Below, piece after piece: positions 34,406 through 43,168 of a DNA stretch of 64,000 nucleotides. Where the stretch lies: the NCBI RefSeq assembly GCF_050410795.1, contig NZ_CP191258.1, forward strand, positions 2,852,001-2,916,000, written 5' to 3'. A program made the position numbers and the translations under genes. Source of the DNA: Fontivita pretiosa (GTDB lineage Bacteria > Planctomycetota > Phycisphaerae > Tepidisphaerales > Tepidisphaeraceae). A model generated the notes under the pieces. That model was not told the origin of the DNA, ran no database searches, and saw nothing but the letters and a program-made list of their open reading frames with translations. The first letter of the stretch is position 1. Each line of letters begins with the position of its first letter.

Positions 34406-35929
34406 ATGTTTCCTCCTGCTCCCATTGCAACGTTCGAGCCGCTGGAACCTCGGCGACTGCTCGATGGCGAGCTGAACATCGATCGCGGCGGTGATGCTGG
34501 CCATCTTCCTCCGGCCGCCGGGCTGGACATGGTCATGCACTGGGATCGCGTGCTCATCGAGGTGCTGCGGGCGGATCGGACGCTGCCGGGGCCGGGCTGG
34601 TCGTCGCGGAACATGGCGATTACGTCGCTGGCGGTGTTCGATACAGTCAACGCATTCGGACATGAGTATCAGCCGTACCTGGTGAAGCTCCGCGCACCGC
34701 GCGGCGCGTCGCGCGATGCGGCAGTCGCGGCGGCGGCACATCGCGCGCTGTCGCGACTGTATCCCGATCAGCAGACATTCCTCGACACGAAGCTGAACCA
34801 GAGCCTGGCGATGGTTCCCGACGGGCCGGGCGAAACGATGGGCGTGATGCTGGGCCGCTACGTCGCTGATCGCATCGTCGAGGCACGCGAGGATGACGGC
34901 TCGTCGGACGTCGTCGAATATACGCTAAACCCCGCGCCGGGGCACTGGGAGCCGGATTATCTCAATCCATCGCAGACAGCCTGGGGGCCGGGGTGGGGGC
35001 AGGTCGAGCCGTTCGCGCTGCGCAGCGGGGATCAGTTCCGCGCGCCGCCTCCGCCGCAGCTTGACAGCGCCGCTTACGCCCGCGCGTTCAACGAGGTCAA
35101 GAGCCTGGGGGAAAAGCACAGCACGACGCGAACGGCCGAGCAGACCGAGATCGGCATCTTCTGGGCGTACGATCGCGCCGGCACGGGCAGCCCGCCGGCG
35201 CTGTATTGCCAGGCCGTCGAAACCATCGCGATCCAGAATCACAACACGCTGGTGCAGAACGCCCGGCTGCTGGCGCTGGTGAACGTGGCGATGGCCGATG
35301 CGGGAATCGCGGCGTGGGATACAAAATATGTCTATGACTATTGGCGTCCGATCAGCGGAATTCGTCGTGCCGATGAAGACAACAACCCGCTGACGGTCGC
35401 CGACCCGACCTGGACGCCGCTGGGCGCCCCGGGCGACGGCCCGGGCGGATCGATCCCCGATTTCACGCCACCGTTTCCCGCCTACACCTCCGGCCACGCC
35501 ACATTCGGCGCCGCGGTTTTCAGGGTGCTGGCCAGTTTCTATGGCACGGACCGGATGCACTTTGCGCTGCAAAGCGACGAGTTGCCGGGCGTGAGACGGT
35601 CATACCATCGCTTCTCGCAGGCCGCCGCCGAAAACGGCCGCAGCCGAATCTACCTCGGCATCCACTGGCAGTTCGACAATGTGATGGGCCAGCGCCAGGG
35701 CCGCGCGGTGGCGGATTACGTGTTCAGGAACATCCTCCAGCGGCAAGGGCGGCATGGGGTTCAACGGGAAGATGTTGATCTGCACGAGCTCGCCCTGCCA
35801 TCTGGCGCGCCGACTGATCGTGACCAGCACACCGGTGGGATAACGAAGCTCAGTGGCGCTGTGATTACGTCTCTCTTGTCGATGCCTGGTGTCTCGCAAG
35901 ACGTCGAAGATCTGTGGCTGAAGGTGTGA
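34406..35929 (+). CDS. Vanadium-dependent haloperoxidase-like protein with LEPR-XLL motif
   Basis: This 507-residue protein belongs to the PAP2/vanadium haloperoxidase superfamily. The vanadate pocket is visible: KYVYDYWRPISGIR (Lys and Arg) near residue 310, TSGHATFG (S362, G363, H364) and R414 with H420 in RIYLGIHWQFD. Such enzymes oxidise halides with peroxide, and the fold also contains phosphatases. The N-terminus reads FEPLEPRRLLDG, the LEPR-XLL motif found at the start of many exported planctomycete proteins, and replaces a normal signal peptide. GGAGGGG before the ATG supports the start. It stands alone between the zinc-peptidase-like gene and the DinB gene. Confidence 0.85.
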   Translation: MFPPAPIATFEPLEPRRLLDGELNIDRGGDAGHLPPAAGLDMVMHWDRVLIEVLRADRTLPGPGWSSRNMAITSLAVFDTVNAFGHEYQPYLVKLRAPRGASRDAAVAAAAHRALSRLYPDQQTFLDTKLNQSLAMVPDGPGETMGVMLGRYVADRIVEAREDDGSSDVVEYTLNPAPGHWEPDYLNPSQTAWGPGWGQVEPFALRSGDQFRAPPPPQLDSAAYARAFNEVKSLGEKHSTTRTAEQTEIGIFWAYDRAGTGSPPALYCQAVETIAIQNHNTLVQNARLLALVNVAMADAGIAAWDTKYVYDYWRPISGIRRADEDNNPLTVADPTWTPLGAPGDGPGGSIPDFTPPFPAYTSGHATFGAAVFRVLASFYGTDRMHFALQSDELPGVRRSYHRFSQAAAENGRSRIYLGIHWQFDNVMGQRQGRAVADYVFRNILQRQGRHGVQREDVDLHELALPSGAPTDRDQHTGGITKLSGAVITSLLSMPGVSQDVEDLWLKV

Positions 35930-36119
35930 CGTTGTTCCGGACGGACCCAGGAATGTGATGGATGACCAGTCTCAATTCGCCACCGGACCGCGCGCACTCC
36001 TGTCCAGGCGAGTCGATTGGAGCTGAATCGAGCAAACGGCCCTGTGTCACGTGCGTCCCCGGCACACCCGTAATTCAGGCTCAGGGCACAGCATCGCGGT
36101 TGGTGGCCCAGGCGCAGAA

Positions 36120-36572
36120 TCAGCGGGTTTCGGCCAGCAGCTTGCGAAGCAGCCGGATCTGTCCGGCGTGGTAGACGTCGTGCGCCGCCACACCGTAGAT
36201 CATCCGCTTGAGCTTGGGTGAGAGCCTGGCGGGATCCAGATCGGCCACGGCGGCGCGGAGCTGGCGGTGGATCTCGTGCAGAAGATGCTGGTCGGCCTTC
36301 CAGGCGCCGGCGGTGATCTTTTGCGGCAGCCTCGGCCAGTTGCTTCCCGGGCGGGGGAAACGCTGGGTGCCAATGAGCCTGTTAAGCACGCGCTGCTTCC
36401 AGTAGGCTGCGTGCAGCACCTGTTGCCAGATGCACTTTCTGCCACGAAGGCTGCGCGCCGCGGTCGGCGCATCCACCCCGCGAAACGAGCTGGCCAGATT
36501 CGGCCCGTGCCAGGAGGCCTTGTTGAAGCCGTGATCAAGGACTTCCACGAGCAATTCGAGTTCGCTGCCCAT
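36120..36572 (-). CDS. DinB-family protein
   Basis: This 150-residue four-helix protein matches the DinB/YfiT-like superfamily. Metal-ligand histidines are seen in VLHAAYWKQRVLNRL and in HDVYHAGQIRLLRKLL near the C-terminus, and VLDHGFNKASWHGPNL carries the first helix. Members of the group act as thiol (bacillithiol or mycothiol) transferases or metal-dependent hydrolases; the substrate is unknown. The start ATG at 36572 follows GAGG by five bases, and the longer open frame upstream is not family-like. It is divergent from the asparaginase-like gene, with a 217-bp gap. Confidence 0.85.
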   Translation of the reverse strand: MGSELELLVEVLDHGFNKASWHGPNLASSFRGVDAPTAARSLRGRKCIWQQVLHAAYWKQRVLNRLIGTQRFPRPGSNWPRLPQKITAGAWKADQHLLHEIHRQLRAAVADLDPARLSPKLKRMIYGVAAHDVYHAGQIRLLRKLLAETR

Positions 36573-36789
36573 CGATTCCTCACCAGTTGGAAAAAAGCAC
36601 AAACCCGAGGTTGGCGGCTCGCCGCCGACCAGACCAACCGCCGCGGTTGCAGACCCGTCAACTGCTGTCTCTGTGCAGGTCTCTGCACAGGCGCCTTGCC
36701 TGCGACACAGGCTGATGATCTGCTGCGAGAATCCCCGCAGCGGCTGTACAAGTTTGCCTGTCCTGCGCGTCCGCCCAACAATACCGCAA

Positions 36790-37707
36790 ATGCCATCCCC
36801 GATCATTGTTTCGACCTGGTCGTTCGGACAGCCGGCGAATCGTGCGGCCTGGCCCATCCTCGAGACGGGCGGCAGCGCGCTGGACGCCGTCGAGGCCGCC
36901 TGCCGCTACGCCGAGGCCGACCCGGACAACCACACCGTCGGCGTCGGAGGCTACCCGGATCGCGACGGGCAGGTTTCGCTGGACGCCTCGATCATGCTCT
37001 CGCCATCGCGCTGCGGCGGGGTGTGCGCGATCCGTCGATTCCCGCATCCGATCTCGATTGCCCGGCGAGTCATGGAGAAAACCAATCACGTGCTGCTGGC
37101 AGGCGAAGGCGCGGAAAAGTTCGCACGCGAACAGGGCTTTGCCGAAGCCGAGCTGCTGGACGAGTTTGCCAAAAGTGCCTGGGAGCAGTGGAGGAAAACC
37201 GCCGCCGCCCAGTCGCAGGCGGTCCAGCGGAACCTGGAAGAGCTGGCCTTTACCAGAAGGGATCAGGAACAGAACCACGACACGATCGGCGTGCTGGCGA
37301 TCGACGCGCGTGGCACGCTGGCCGGCGGATGCTCCACCAGCGGGCTGCGATTCAAGCTCCCCGGGCGCGTCGGCGATTCGCCCATCGTCGGACACGGGCT
37401 GTATGTCGATCCGGGCGTCGGTGCCGCCGTCGCCACGGGCCACGGCGAGCTGGTCATGGGCGTGTGCGGGACCTTCCTGGCCGTCGAGTGCCTTCGCCGC
37501 GGCGCTTCGGTGCTGGATGCCGCCGTCGAAGTCGTCCGCCGCGTCGCACAGGCCTACTCGTTGCAGGAACAGGATCAGGTTGGCATCATCGTGCTCAGCC
37601 GCGACGGCGTGTGGCGCAGCGCCGCGCTTCGCCCGGGCTTCCGCGTCGCGGTGCGAACAGCCGAGCGCGATGAACTGCTCGAGCCGGACCACATCCTGCT
37701 CACCTGA
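36790..37707 (+). CDS. N-terminal-nucleophile asparaginase (glycosylasparaginase / isoaspartyl peptidase type)
   Basis: This 305-residue protein is a Ntn-hydrolase of the asparaginase 2 family. It matures by autocleavage before a threonine; T165 in NHDTIGVLAID is the likely nucleophile. SALDAVEAACRYAEADP, VGVGGYPDRDGQVSLDASIM and GRVGDSPIVGHGLYVDPGVG are typical of aspartylglucosaminidase. No signal peptide is present. Known members cleave the N-glycan linkage GlcNAc-Asn or isoaspartyl dipeptides. It lies just before the GNAT gene (54-bp gap). Here it may break down glycopeptides or repair damaged peptides, but the choice cannot be made from the sequence. Confidence 0.9.
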   Translation: MPSPIIVSTWSFGQPANRAAWPILETGGSALDAVEAACRYAEADPDNHTVGVGGYPDRDGQVSLDASIMLSPSRCGGVCAIRRFPHPISIARRVMEKTNHVLLAGEGAEKFAREQGFAEAELLDEFAKSAWEQWRKTAAAQSQAVQRNLEELAFTRRDQEQNHDTIGVLAIDARGTLAGGCSTSGLRFKLPGRVGDSPIVGHGLYVDPGVGAAVATGHGELVMGVCGTFLAVECLRRGASVLDAAVEVVRRVAQAYSLQEQDQVGIIVLSRDGVWRSAALRPGFRVAVRTAERDELLEPDHILLT

Positions 37708-37761
37708 TCAGAACGCGGTAGGGGCTGCCGGTCCGGGGCCGGATCGGCTGGTTGAAGTGAG

Positions 37762-38235
37762 ATGATCGAGATTCGCCAGGCCAGGTTGGACGAGATCCTT
37801 GAGCTGCGCTGGCGGATTCTGCGCGCCGGGTTGCCGCGGGAGACGGCGATTTTCGAAGGCGACGACGAGCCGACGACCCGGCACTTCGCGGCCGTGCTCG
37901 ATGGCCGCGTCGTTGGCTGCGCCACTATCCTCCGCCGCCCGTGGATGGACAAGCCCGCCTGGCAGTTGCGGGGCATGGCCGTCGATCCGCAACACCAGCG
38001 ACGCGGCATCGGCACGCTGCTGCTCCAGGCCATCGAGCGCACCGTCCGCGCCGAGCCGCACAGCCTTCAACTGTGGTGCAACGCTCGCACGCCCGCCGTC
38101 GAGTTTTACCGCAGGCACGGCTGGCAGCGCGTCGGGCAGGAGTTTGTCATCCCCGCCGCCGGCCCGCACTACAGGATGTGCAAGCTGCTGGAAGCGTCCG
38201 AGCCGCTCATGGACGCACAGCCCTCTGCCCGATAA
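37762..38235 (+). CDS. GNAT-family N-acetyltransferase
   Basis: This 157-residue protein has the GNAT fold. The acetyl-CoA-binding motif A reads GMAVDPQHQRRGIGTLLLQA near residue 75, and FYRRHGWQRVGQEFVIP is the C-terminal motif B strand-helix. The WRILRAGLPRETAIFEGDDE start resembles YitI/ElaA-type acetyltransferases. The acceptor amine is not known. The gene is 54 bp after the asparaginase-like gene and eight before the winged-helix gene, so the three may be co-transcribed. Confidence 0.88.
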   Translation: MIEIRQARLDEILELRWRILRAGLPRETAIFEGDDEPTTRHFAAVLDGRVVGCATILRRPWMDKPAWQLRGMAVDPQHQRRGIGTLLLQAIERTVRAEPHSLQLWCNARTPAVEFYRRHGWQRVGQEFVIPAAGPHYRMCKLLEASEPLMDAQPSAR

Positions 38236-38242
38236 AGCTTAC

Positions 38243-38677
38243 ATGCCGATCGACTCCCTGGATGCGCTGATCACCAATCCGGCCAGACTGCGAATCCTCA
38301 CCGCGCTGGTGGCCGATCCGAAACAGGAATTCGTCCGCCTGCGCGGCGCTACCCGCATGACCGATGGGAATCTGGCCTCGCATGCGCGGCGACTGCACCG
38401 CGCCGGTCTGCTGGCCATCGACAAGAGCTTCCGGGACGGCAAGCCGGTCACGACCTTCACCCTCACCGAGCAGGGCCGAGCGGCATTGCACGCGCACGTG
38501 GCCGAGTTGCTCAGCGCCTTGCAGATCGACGCGTCCAGCGCCATGACCTACAGCCGCGGGCGGCAGCCCGCGGACAATCGCGAAACCCAACCGCCCATGG
38601 ACGCCGCGCCAGTGGCAGGCTCGGGCGACAGCCTGCGGACGTTTGCGGAATCTGATCAAAGCGACTGGATCGACTGA
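38243..38677 (+). CDS. Winged-helix transcriptional regulator (MarR/HTH_34-like)
   Basis: This 144-residue protein is mostly a winged helix: LITNPARLRILTALVADP, then TRMTDGNLASHARRLHRAGL and the wing KPVTTFTLTEQGRAALHAHV. The pattern 'TDGNLxSHxxxLxxAGL' is that of the small single-domain regulators of the HTH_34 group. The last 50 residues are low-complexity and polar. The gene is eight bases after the GNAT gene and may control that unit. Ligand and target are unknown. Confidence 0.85.
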   Translation: MPIDSLDALITNPARLRILTALVADPKQEFVRLRGATRMTDGNLASHARRLHRAGLLAIDKSFRDGKPVTTFTLTEQGRAALHAHVAELLSALQIDASSAMTYSRGRQPADNRETQPPMDAAPVAGSGDSLRTFAESDQSDWID

Positions 38678-38840
38678 GTCGCCAATTGGCGATAACTGCT
38701 GTAATTTCAAGAGTTACAATTTTATCTACTACTTCTCTAGGAATTGTCTTATTTTCCTCTTGCCTTTCGCGTTGATCACGGCTAACTTTTGCGCGCAGGA
38801 TGAAGCGATTGCCGAGTCATGGCGTGAACGCCACCGAAAC

Positions 38841-38870
38841 TTATCAGCGGAGCGTTGTGTCGGGCATAAT
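38841..38870 (+). promoter_or_regulatory. Candidate promoter of the porin gene
   Basis: TTATCA at 38841-38846 and CATAAT at 38865-38870 are spaced by 18 bases and would start a leader of about 65 bases before the porin ATG. A second candidate lies further up, TTGCCT (38760-38765) and TAACTT (38783-38788) with a 17-base spacer. A stretch at about 38700-38765 is clearly richer in A and T than the surrounding genome. Confidence 0.4.
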
Positions 38871-38943
38871 CCCGCCGCCCGCCCGGCGCGCGGCTTGGGG
38901 CCGCGCCGTCCGCCGGCGGAGGCACAACCGCAAGGAGCTCGGC

Positions 38944-40308
38944 ATGACCCGTCATCTTCGTCATTCCCTGATCGTCTCGGCCAGCATGTTTGCTCTGGGA
39001 GCTGTGGGCGCCGCCAGCGGCTTTGCCGCCGATGACTCGCCAGCCTCACGCGAGCAGTTGCTTGAGCAGATCGAATCGCTCAAGGCCCGTGTCGCGCAGC
39101 TCGAGGCCAACCAGCAGCAAGCCCTCAACGCCCAGGACGTGAACCAAACCGTCGAGCGCGTCCTGCGCGACGCCGAGCGACGCAGCAAGCTGCTGGCCGA
39201 CGGCGGCGGGCTGACCGCCGGCTTTGACAAGGGCAAATTCTTCCTCCGCTCTGAGGACGGCAACTGGCTGTTGATGCCCGGCTTCCTCTTCCAGGCGCGG
39301 CATACCACCAACTGGAACACGGATGATGAGGATGACATTCAGAGCGGCTTTGACATCCGCCGCATGCGCATCATCTTCGAGGGCAACGCCGTCAGCACCG
39401 ATCTTCAGTACAAGTTCCAGTGGGAGACGCGCAACACCGACGGCCAGGTCTTCCTCCAGGACGCCTGGGCACGCTACAAATTCGCCAAAAACCTTCGCTT
39501 CCAGGTCGGACAGTTCAAGGACGGCATCCATCACGAAGAGGCGCTGGCGGATCAGTTCACGCTGGCGGCCGACCGCTCGTTCGTCAATGCACTGATCGGC
39601 GGCGGGAACATCGACCGCATCCAGGGCGCGATGCTGATGTACGACGATGGCAAGCTGCGCGTCAACCTCGTCGCCCACGACGGCTACAACACCAAGAACA
39701 CCAGCTTCACCGACAGCGGCGGGGGGACGGCGTTCGTTGGCGTGACCGACCCCAACTTCGGCTTCTCCGCACGCGCCGAGTACTTCCTCAGCGGCACGCC
39801 CAGGCAGTACGACGACTTCACCGCCATGGGCAACACCGAAGATCTGCTGGTGATCGGCCTCGGGGCGAACTGGTCGCAGGGCGGCGACAGCGACGTCGTC
39901 TTCCACACCGTCGATGCCCAGTGGGAAAACGCCGCCGGGCTTGGCCTCTACGGCGCGCTCTACGCCATGTGGCGCGACATCGGCGACGGTGCCGCCATCC
40001 CCAGCGGCGACTACTACGACTACGGCGCGCAGATCCAGGCCGGGTACATGGTCGTGCAGCGCTGCGAGGTCTTCGGGCGATACGAATACATCGCGCTGGA
40101 TGATGGCGCGCTGGTCGCCGGCGCGGAGGATACGCTGCACGAAGTTACCGTCGGCACCAACTACTACTATCACGGGCACAACGCCAAGCTCACGCTGGAC
40201 CTGAGCTGGCTGCCCAACGGTTCGCCAACAAGCATCGGCCTGCTCGGCATCGCCGCAGGGGATGATGACCAGCTCATCCTGCGCCTCCAGGCGCAGTTGT
40301 TCCTGTAA
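38944..40308 (+). CDS. Outer-membrane porin, phosphate-selective OprO/OprP type
   Basis: This 454-residue protein starts with a signal peptide (RHLRHSLIVSASMFALGAVG, then AASGFAA). A short coiled coil follows (EQLLEQIESLKARVAQLEAN), which in such porins anchors or spaces the trimer. The remainder is a beta-barrel with alternating residues and the family block GFDIRRMRIIFEGNAVSTDL, then QYKFQWETRNTDG. The last strand ends in a large residue and Leu (LRLQAQLFL). OprP-type porins carry anions across the outer membrane. It precedes an ABC importer for an anionic substrate and may feed it. AAGGAG precedes the start ATG. The substrate preference is not testable from the sequence. Confidence 0.85.
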   Translation: MTRHLRHSLIVSASMFALGAVGAASGFAADDSPASREQLLEQIESLKARVAQLEANQQQALNAQDVNQTVERVLRDAERRSKLLADGGGLTAGFDKGKFFLRSEDGNWLLMPGFLFQARHTTNWNTDDEDDIQSGFDIRRMRIIFEGNAVSTDLQYKFQWETRNTDGQVFLQDAWARYKFAKNLRFQVGQFKDGIHHEEALADQFTLAADRSFVNALIGGGNIDRIQGAMLMYDDGKLRVNLVAHDGYNTKNTSFTDSGGGTAFVGVTDPNFGFSARAEYFLSGTPRQYDDFTAMGNTEDLLVIGLGANWSQGGDSDVVFHTVDAQWENAAGLGLYGALYAMWRDIGDGAAIPSGDYYDYGAQIQAGYMVVQRCEVFGRYEYIALDDGALVAGAEDTLHEVTVGTNYYYHGHNAKLTLDLSWLPNGSPTSIGLLGIAAGDDDQLILRLQAQLFL

Positions 40309-40323
40309 GCAGACGTGTTGTGG

Positions 40324-40342
40324 CACGGGCGCCCCGCCCGTG
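40324..40342. repeat. Hairpin repeat after the porin gene
   Basis: CACGGGCGCCCCGCCCGTG has eight-base arms and a three-base loop. It lies 15 bp after the porin stop and just before the ABC gene. No T run follows, so it is not a standard terminator, but it could slow or end transcription or protect the 3' end of the porin mRNA. The same arms recur at 63315. Confidence 0.6.
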
Positions 40343-40350
40343 AATCTGTG

Positions 40351-41298
40351 ATGACGACGATCAGCAAAGCAACACCGATTCACGGGCGGACGACGCCGGG
40401 CCCAACGCATGCGCCGGATATCGCGGCGCCGCGCGGGCGGCTGGTGCTCCAGGGCATCACCCGCAGCTTCAACGGCGCCGCGTCCAACGGGCATCGCAAC
40501 GGCGCCGCTCCGGACCGCGTCCTGGACGGCATCGACCTGGTCTGCGAGCCGGGGCAGTTCGTCGTCGTCGTCGGGCCTTCCGGATCGGGCAAGAGCACCC
40601 TGCTCAACATCGCCGCCGGGATGATCAGGCCCGACTCCGGAACCGTCCTGCTGGACGGCAAGCCCGTGGACGGCCCCGGGCCGGATCGGGCCATGGTCTT
40701 CCAGGATCACGGGCTTTTCCCCTGGCTGACGGCGGCACAGAACATCGAGTTCGGGCTGAAGATGGCCGGCCTGCCCCGGGCGCAGCGCCGCCTCCGCGTC
40801 GCCGAGGCGCTTCAGCGAGTCCACCTGCTCAACAGCGCCAACAAGCTGGTTCACGAGTTGTCCGGCGGAATGAAGCAGCGCGTCGCCATCGCCCGGGCGC
40901 TGGTGATGGACCCGGCGGTGCTGCTGATGGACGAGCCGTTCGCCTCGCTTGACGCCCAGACCCGAACCCTCCTGCACGCACAGCTTCAGGAACTGTGGTG
41001 CCAGACCCACAAGACGATCCTGTTCGTGACGCACTCGGTGGGCGAGGCGGTTCGCCTGGCGGATCGGATCATCGTGCTCAGCTCGCACCCGGGCAGGGTG
41101 CGGCGCGAGGTCAAAGTGCAGCTTCCGCACCCACGCGATTTCGACAGCCCGGAAATCACCCAGCTCGTCCAGCTCGTTCGACGCGAGATCGAGGATGAGG
41201 TCAACCGCGTCAACGCCCAGCAGACCGCCGACTTCTGGAAGCCCGCCAAGCCACGGCTGGTCCCGGGCGAAGCTTCAGGATACGGCGATGGCATTTAG
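40351..41298 (+). CDS. ABC transporter ATP-binding protein (sulfonate/nitrate/taurine type)
   Basis: This 315-residue ATPase has all ABC motifs: Walker A GPSGSGKST (residues 75-83), Q-loop FQDHGLFPWLT, signature LSGGMKQR, Walker B VLLMDEPFASLD and the switch histidine in THSVGEA. The type matches SsuB/TauB/NrtD-like importers, where the ATPase drives uptake of alkanesulfonates, taurine, nitrate or similar anions. The N-terminal 25 residues are poorly conserved. The gene overlaps the binding-protein gene by 11 bases and heads the three-gene operon ATPase, binding protein and permease. Confidence 0.92.
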   Translation: MTTISKATPIHGRTTPGPTHAPDIAAPRGRLVLQGITRSFNGAASNGHRNGAAPDRVLDGIDLVCEPGQFVVVVGPSGSGKSTLLNIAAGMIRPDSGTVLLDGKPVDGPGPDRAMVFQDHGLFPWLTAAQNIEFGLKMAGLPRAQRRLRVAEALQRVHLLNSANKLVHELSGGMKQRVAIARALVMDPAVLLMDEPFASLDAQTRTLLHAQLQELWCQTHKTILFVTHSVGEAVRLADRIIVLSSHPGRVRREVKVQLPHPRDFDSPEITQLVQLVRREIEDEVNRVNAQQTADFWKPAKPRLVPGEASGYGDGI

Positions 41299-42298
41299 AT
41301 TTGCGATTTGCGATCTGCGATCTGCGATCTGGCCAGCGCTGCTCCTGCTGATGGTGATTGGCGGCTGCGATCGTCGGGCGCCCGGCGAAGCGCTACAGGA
41401 GGTTCGCCTGGGTTATTTCGCCAATGCGACCCATGCGCAGGCGGTGCTGGGCGTCGATTCGGGGGAATTTGCGCAGGCGATCGCGCCGGTGTCGCTGAAG
41501 ACGAAGGTCTTCAACGCCGGGCCATCGCTCATCGAGGCGCTGTTCGCTGGCGAGATCGACATCGGCTACATCGGCCCCGGGCCGGTGCTCTCGGCACACC
41601 AGCGGAGCAGGGGGCGCGGCGTGCGGGTGATCAGCGGCGCGGCAGCCAACGGCGTGGTCATCGTTGCCCGCAGGGATTCGGGCATCAAGTCGATGACCGA
41701 CCTGAAGGGCCGGCGAATCGCCACGCCGCAGCACGGCAATACCCAGGACATCGCCGCCAGGCGATTCGTGACCGAAGTGCTTGGACAGCAGGACCATCGA
41801 AATGTCCTGCCGGTCCCCAACGCCGAGCAGTCGTCGATGATGTCGCGCGGGCAGATCGATGCGGCCTGGGCGCCCGAGCCCTGGGGAGCGCGACTGGTCG
41901 CAGAAGCCGGCGCCACCGTCATTGCCGAAGAAAAAGACCTCTGGCCAGACGGAGAGTTTTCGCTGACGGTCGTGATCACCACGCCCGAATTCCTGCATGA
42001 TCATCCCGAGATGATTCAGCAGATGCTGGAGGTGCACCGGCGATGGACACAGCGGCTGAACGCCGACCCGCTCGGCACGCTGCCGCAGCTCGAGTCCGCC
42101 CTGTTCAAACTCACCAATAAGAAGCTTCCGCCTGGGGTGCTGGCGGCGGCGATGCCGCGAATCAGGTTTACCGACGATCCGCTGCCGAACACGTTCCGCA
42201 CGCTGGGTCAATGGGTCTACGACCTGGGCTACTCGCTTTACCCGCCGCGGCTTGACAACCTGTTCGTACCCGCTGGTGGCAAGCACGCGCTACCATGA
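41288..42298 (+). CDS. ABC transporter substrate-binding lipoprotein (SsuA/NMT1-like)
   Basis: This 336-residue protein has a lipoprotein signal: hydrophobic ALLLLMVIGGC, with Cys as the lipid anchor near residue 27. The mature part is a type II periplasmic binding fold of the sulfonate/nitrate group: VRLGYFANATHAQAVLGVDS, IGYIGPGPVLSAHQRS and WAPEPWGARLVAEAGA. The substrate is not known. The coding start overlaps the ATPase stop. The codons for residues 4-15 are made of five tandem heptamers, so a change in their number would shift the frame (see the repeat entry). The gene overlaps the permease gene by four bases (ATGA). Confidence 0.9.
   Translation: MAFRFAICDLRSAIWPALLLLMVIGGCDRRAPGEALQEVRLGYFANATHAQAVLGVDSGEFAQAIAPVSLKTKVFNAGPSLIEALFAGEIDIGYIGPGPVLSAHQRSRGRGVRVISGAAANGVVIVARRDSGIKSMTDLKGRRIATPQHGNTQDIAARRFVTEVLGQQDHRNVLPVPNAEQSSMMSRGQIDAAWAPEPWGARLVAEAGATVIAEEKDLWPDGEFSLTVVITTPEFLHDHPEMIQQMLEVHRRWTQRLNADPLGTLPQLESALFKLTNKKLPPGVLAAAMPRIRFTDDPLPNTFRTLGQWVYDLGYSLYPPRLDNLFVPAGGKHALP
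41298..41332 (+). repeat. Five tandem heptamers (GATYTGS) at a gene start
   Basis: The 35 bp consist of GATTTGC twice, GATCTGC twice and GATCTGG once. They begin at the last base of the ATPase stop codon and lie in the first 15 codons of the binding protein. Seven is not a multiple of three, so losing or gaining one unit would put the downstream frame out. Related GAT-rich stretches appear elsewhere, for example at 22294-22330. Confidence 0.7.
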
Positions 42299-43152
42299 AC
42301 CATCGCACGAAAATCCTGCCCCTGCTGCAACGCACGCTGATCTGGCTGGCGATCATCTTCGCGTGGGAAGCGGCGTACCGGACGATCGGCTGGAAACCCT
42401 GGAAATTCCCCGCGCCCAGCCACGTGCTGGACTCGCTCATGGCGATGCTGAACCGGCCGACGGCTTTCGGAGATGAACTGCGTCCCGGCTGGCCCTGGGT
42501 GCGGCAGGATGGCGGCGAGCCGCGTGCGGTCTACCGATCGCCGCTGATTACCGCGAATCTCGTCAGCGCCGCGCGACTCTCGATCGGGTTTGTCCTGAGC
42601 ATCGCGCTGGGAGCGGTGATCGGTCTGGCGATGTGGCGTTTTGCGTCGCTGGACGCGTTTCTCGGTCCTGTGCTGCTGGGGCTACAGACGTTGCCCAGCG
42701 TCTGCTGGGTTCCGCTGGCGGTGCTCGTCTTCGGCATCAACGAGGTGGGTGTGATGTTCGTGCTGATCATGGGCAGCTTCAGCGCCATCGCGATTGCGCT
42801 GCGCGACGGGCTGCGAACCATGCCGCCCCTTTATCGCCGCGCGGGACTGATGCTCGGCGCCACCGGTTGGAAGCTTTATCGCTACGTGCTGCTTCCCGCC
42901 AGCCTGCCCGCCTTCGCGGCCAGCCTTCGACAGGGATTCAGCTTCGCCTGGCGATCGCTGCTCGGTGCCGAGCTGATCATGGCGGTGGAACTGCATGGCC
43001 TTGGCTTTTTGCTGGCCATGGGGCGCGACTTTGCTGATGTCGCGCAGGTCGTGGCCGTCATGATCGTGATGGTCCTGATCGGCATGCTCGCCGACCGATG
43101 GGTCTTCGCCAGGCTCCAGCAGGCCGTCAACGCCCGCTTTGGCCTGAGTTGA
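42295..43152 (+). CDS. ABC transporter permease (SsuC/TauC-like)
   Basis: This 285-residue membrane protein has about six helices and the family loop 'EAA' region in LRDGLRTMPPLYRRAGLMLG, then ATGWKLYRYVLLPASLPAF, which contacts the ATPase. An extracytoplasmic insertion after helix 1 (residues about 50-80, with ELRPGWPWVRQDGGEPRAVY) is longer than in typical SsuC. It completes the anion importer with the two upstream genes; its ATG overlaps the binding-protein stop by four bases. The gene converges on the giant secreted protein gene. Confidence 0.9.
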   Translation: MNHRTKILPLLQRTLIWLAIIFAWEAAYRTIGWKPWKFPAPSHVLDSLMAMLNRPTAFGDELRPGWPWVRQDGGEPRAVYRSPLITANLVSAARLSIGFVLSIALGAVIGLAMWRFASLDAFLGPVLLGLQTLPSVCWVPLAVLVFGINEVGVMFVLIMGSFSAIAIALRDGLRTMPPLYRRAGLMLGATGWKLYRYVLLPASLPAFAASLRQGFSFAWRSLLGAELIMAVELHGLGFLLAMGRDFADVAQVVAVMIVMVLIGMLADRWVFARLQQAVNARFGLS

Positions 43153-43168
43153 TTCAGTGTGCGATCGA

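Noticed and set aside
36041..36056. TGTGTCACGTGCGTCC as a third parS-like site
   Set aside because: Only the left half fits; the right half breaks the palindrome.
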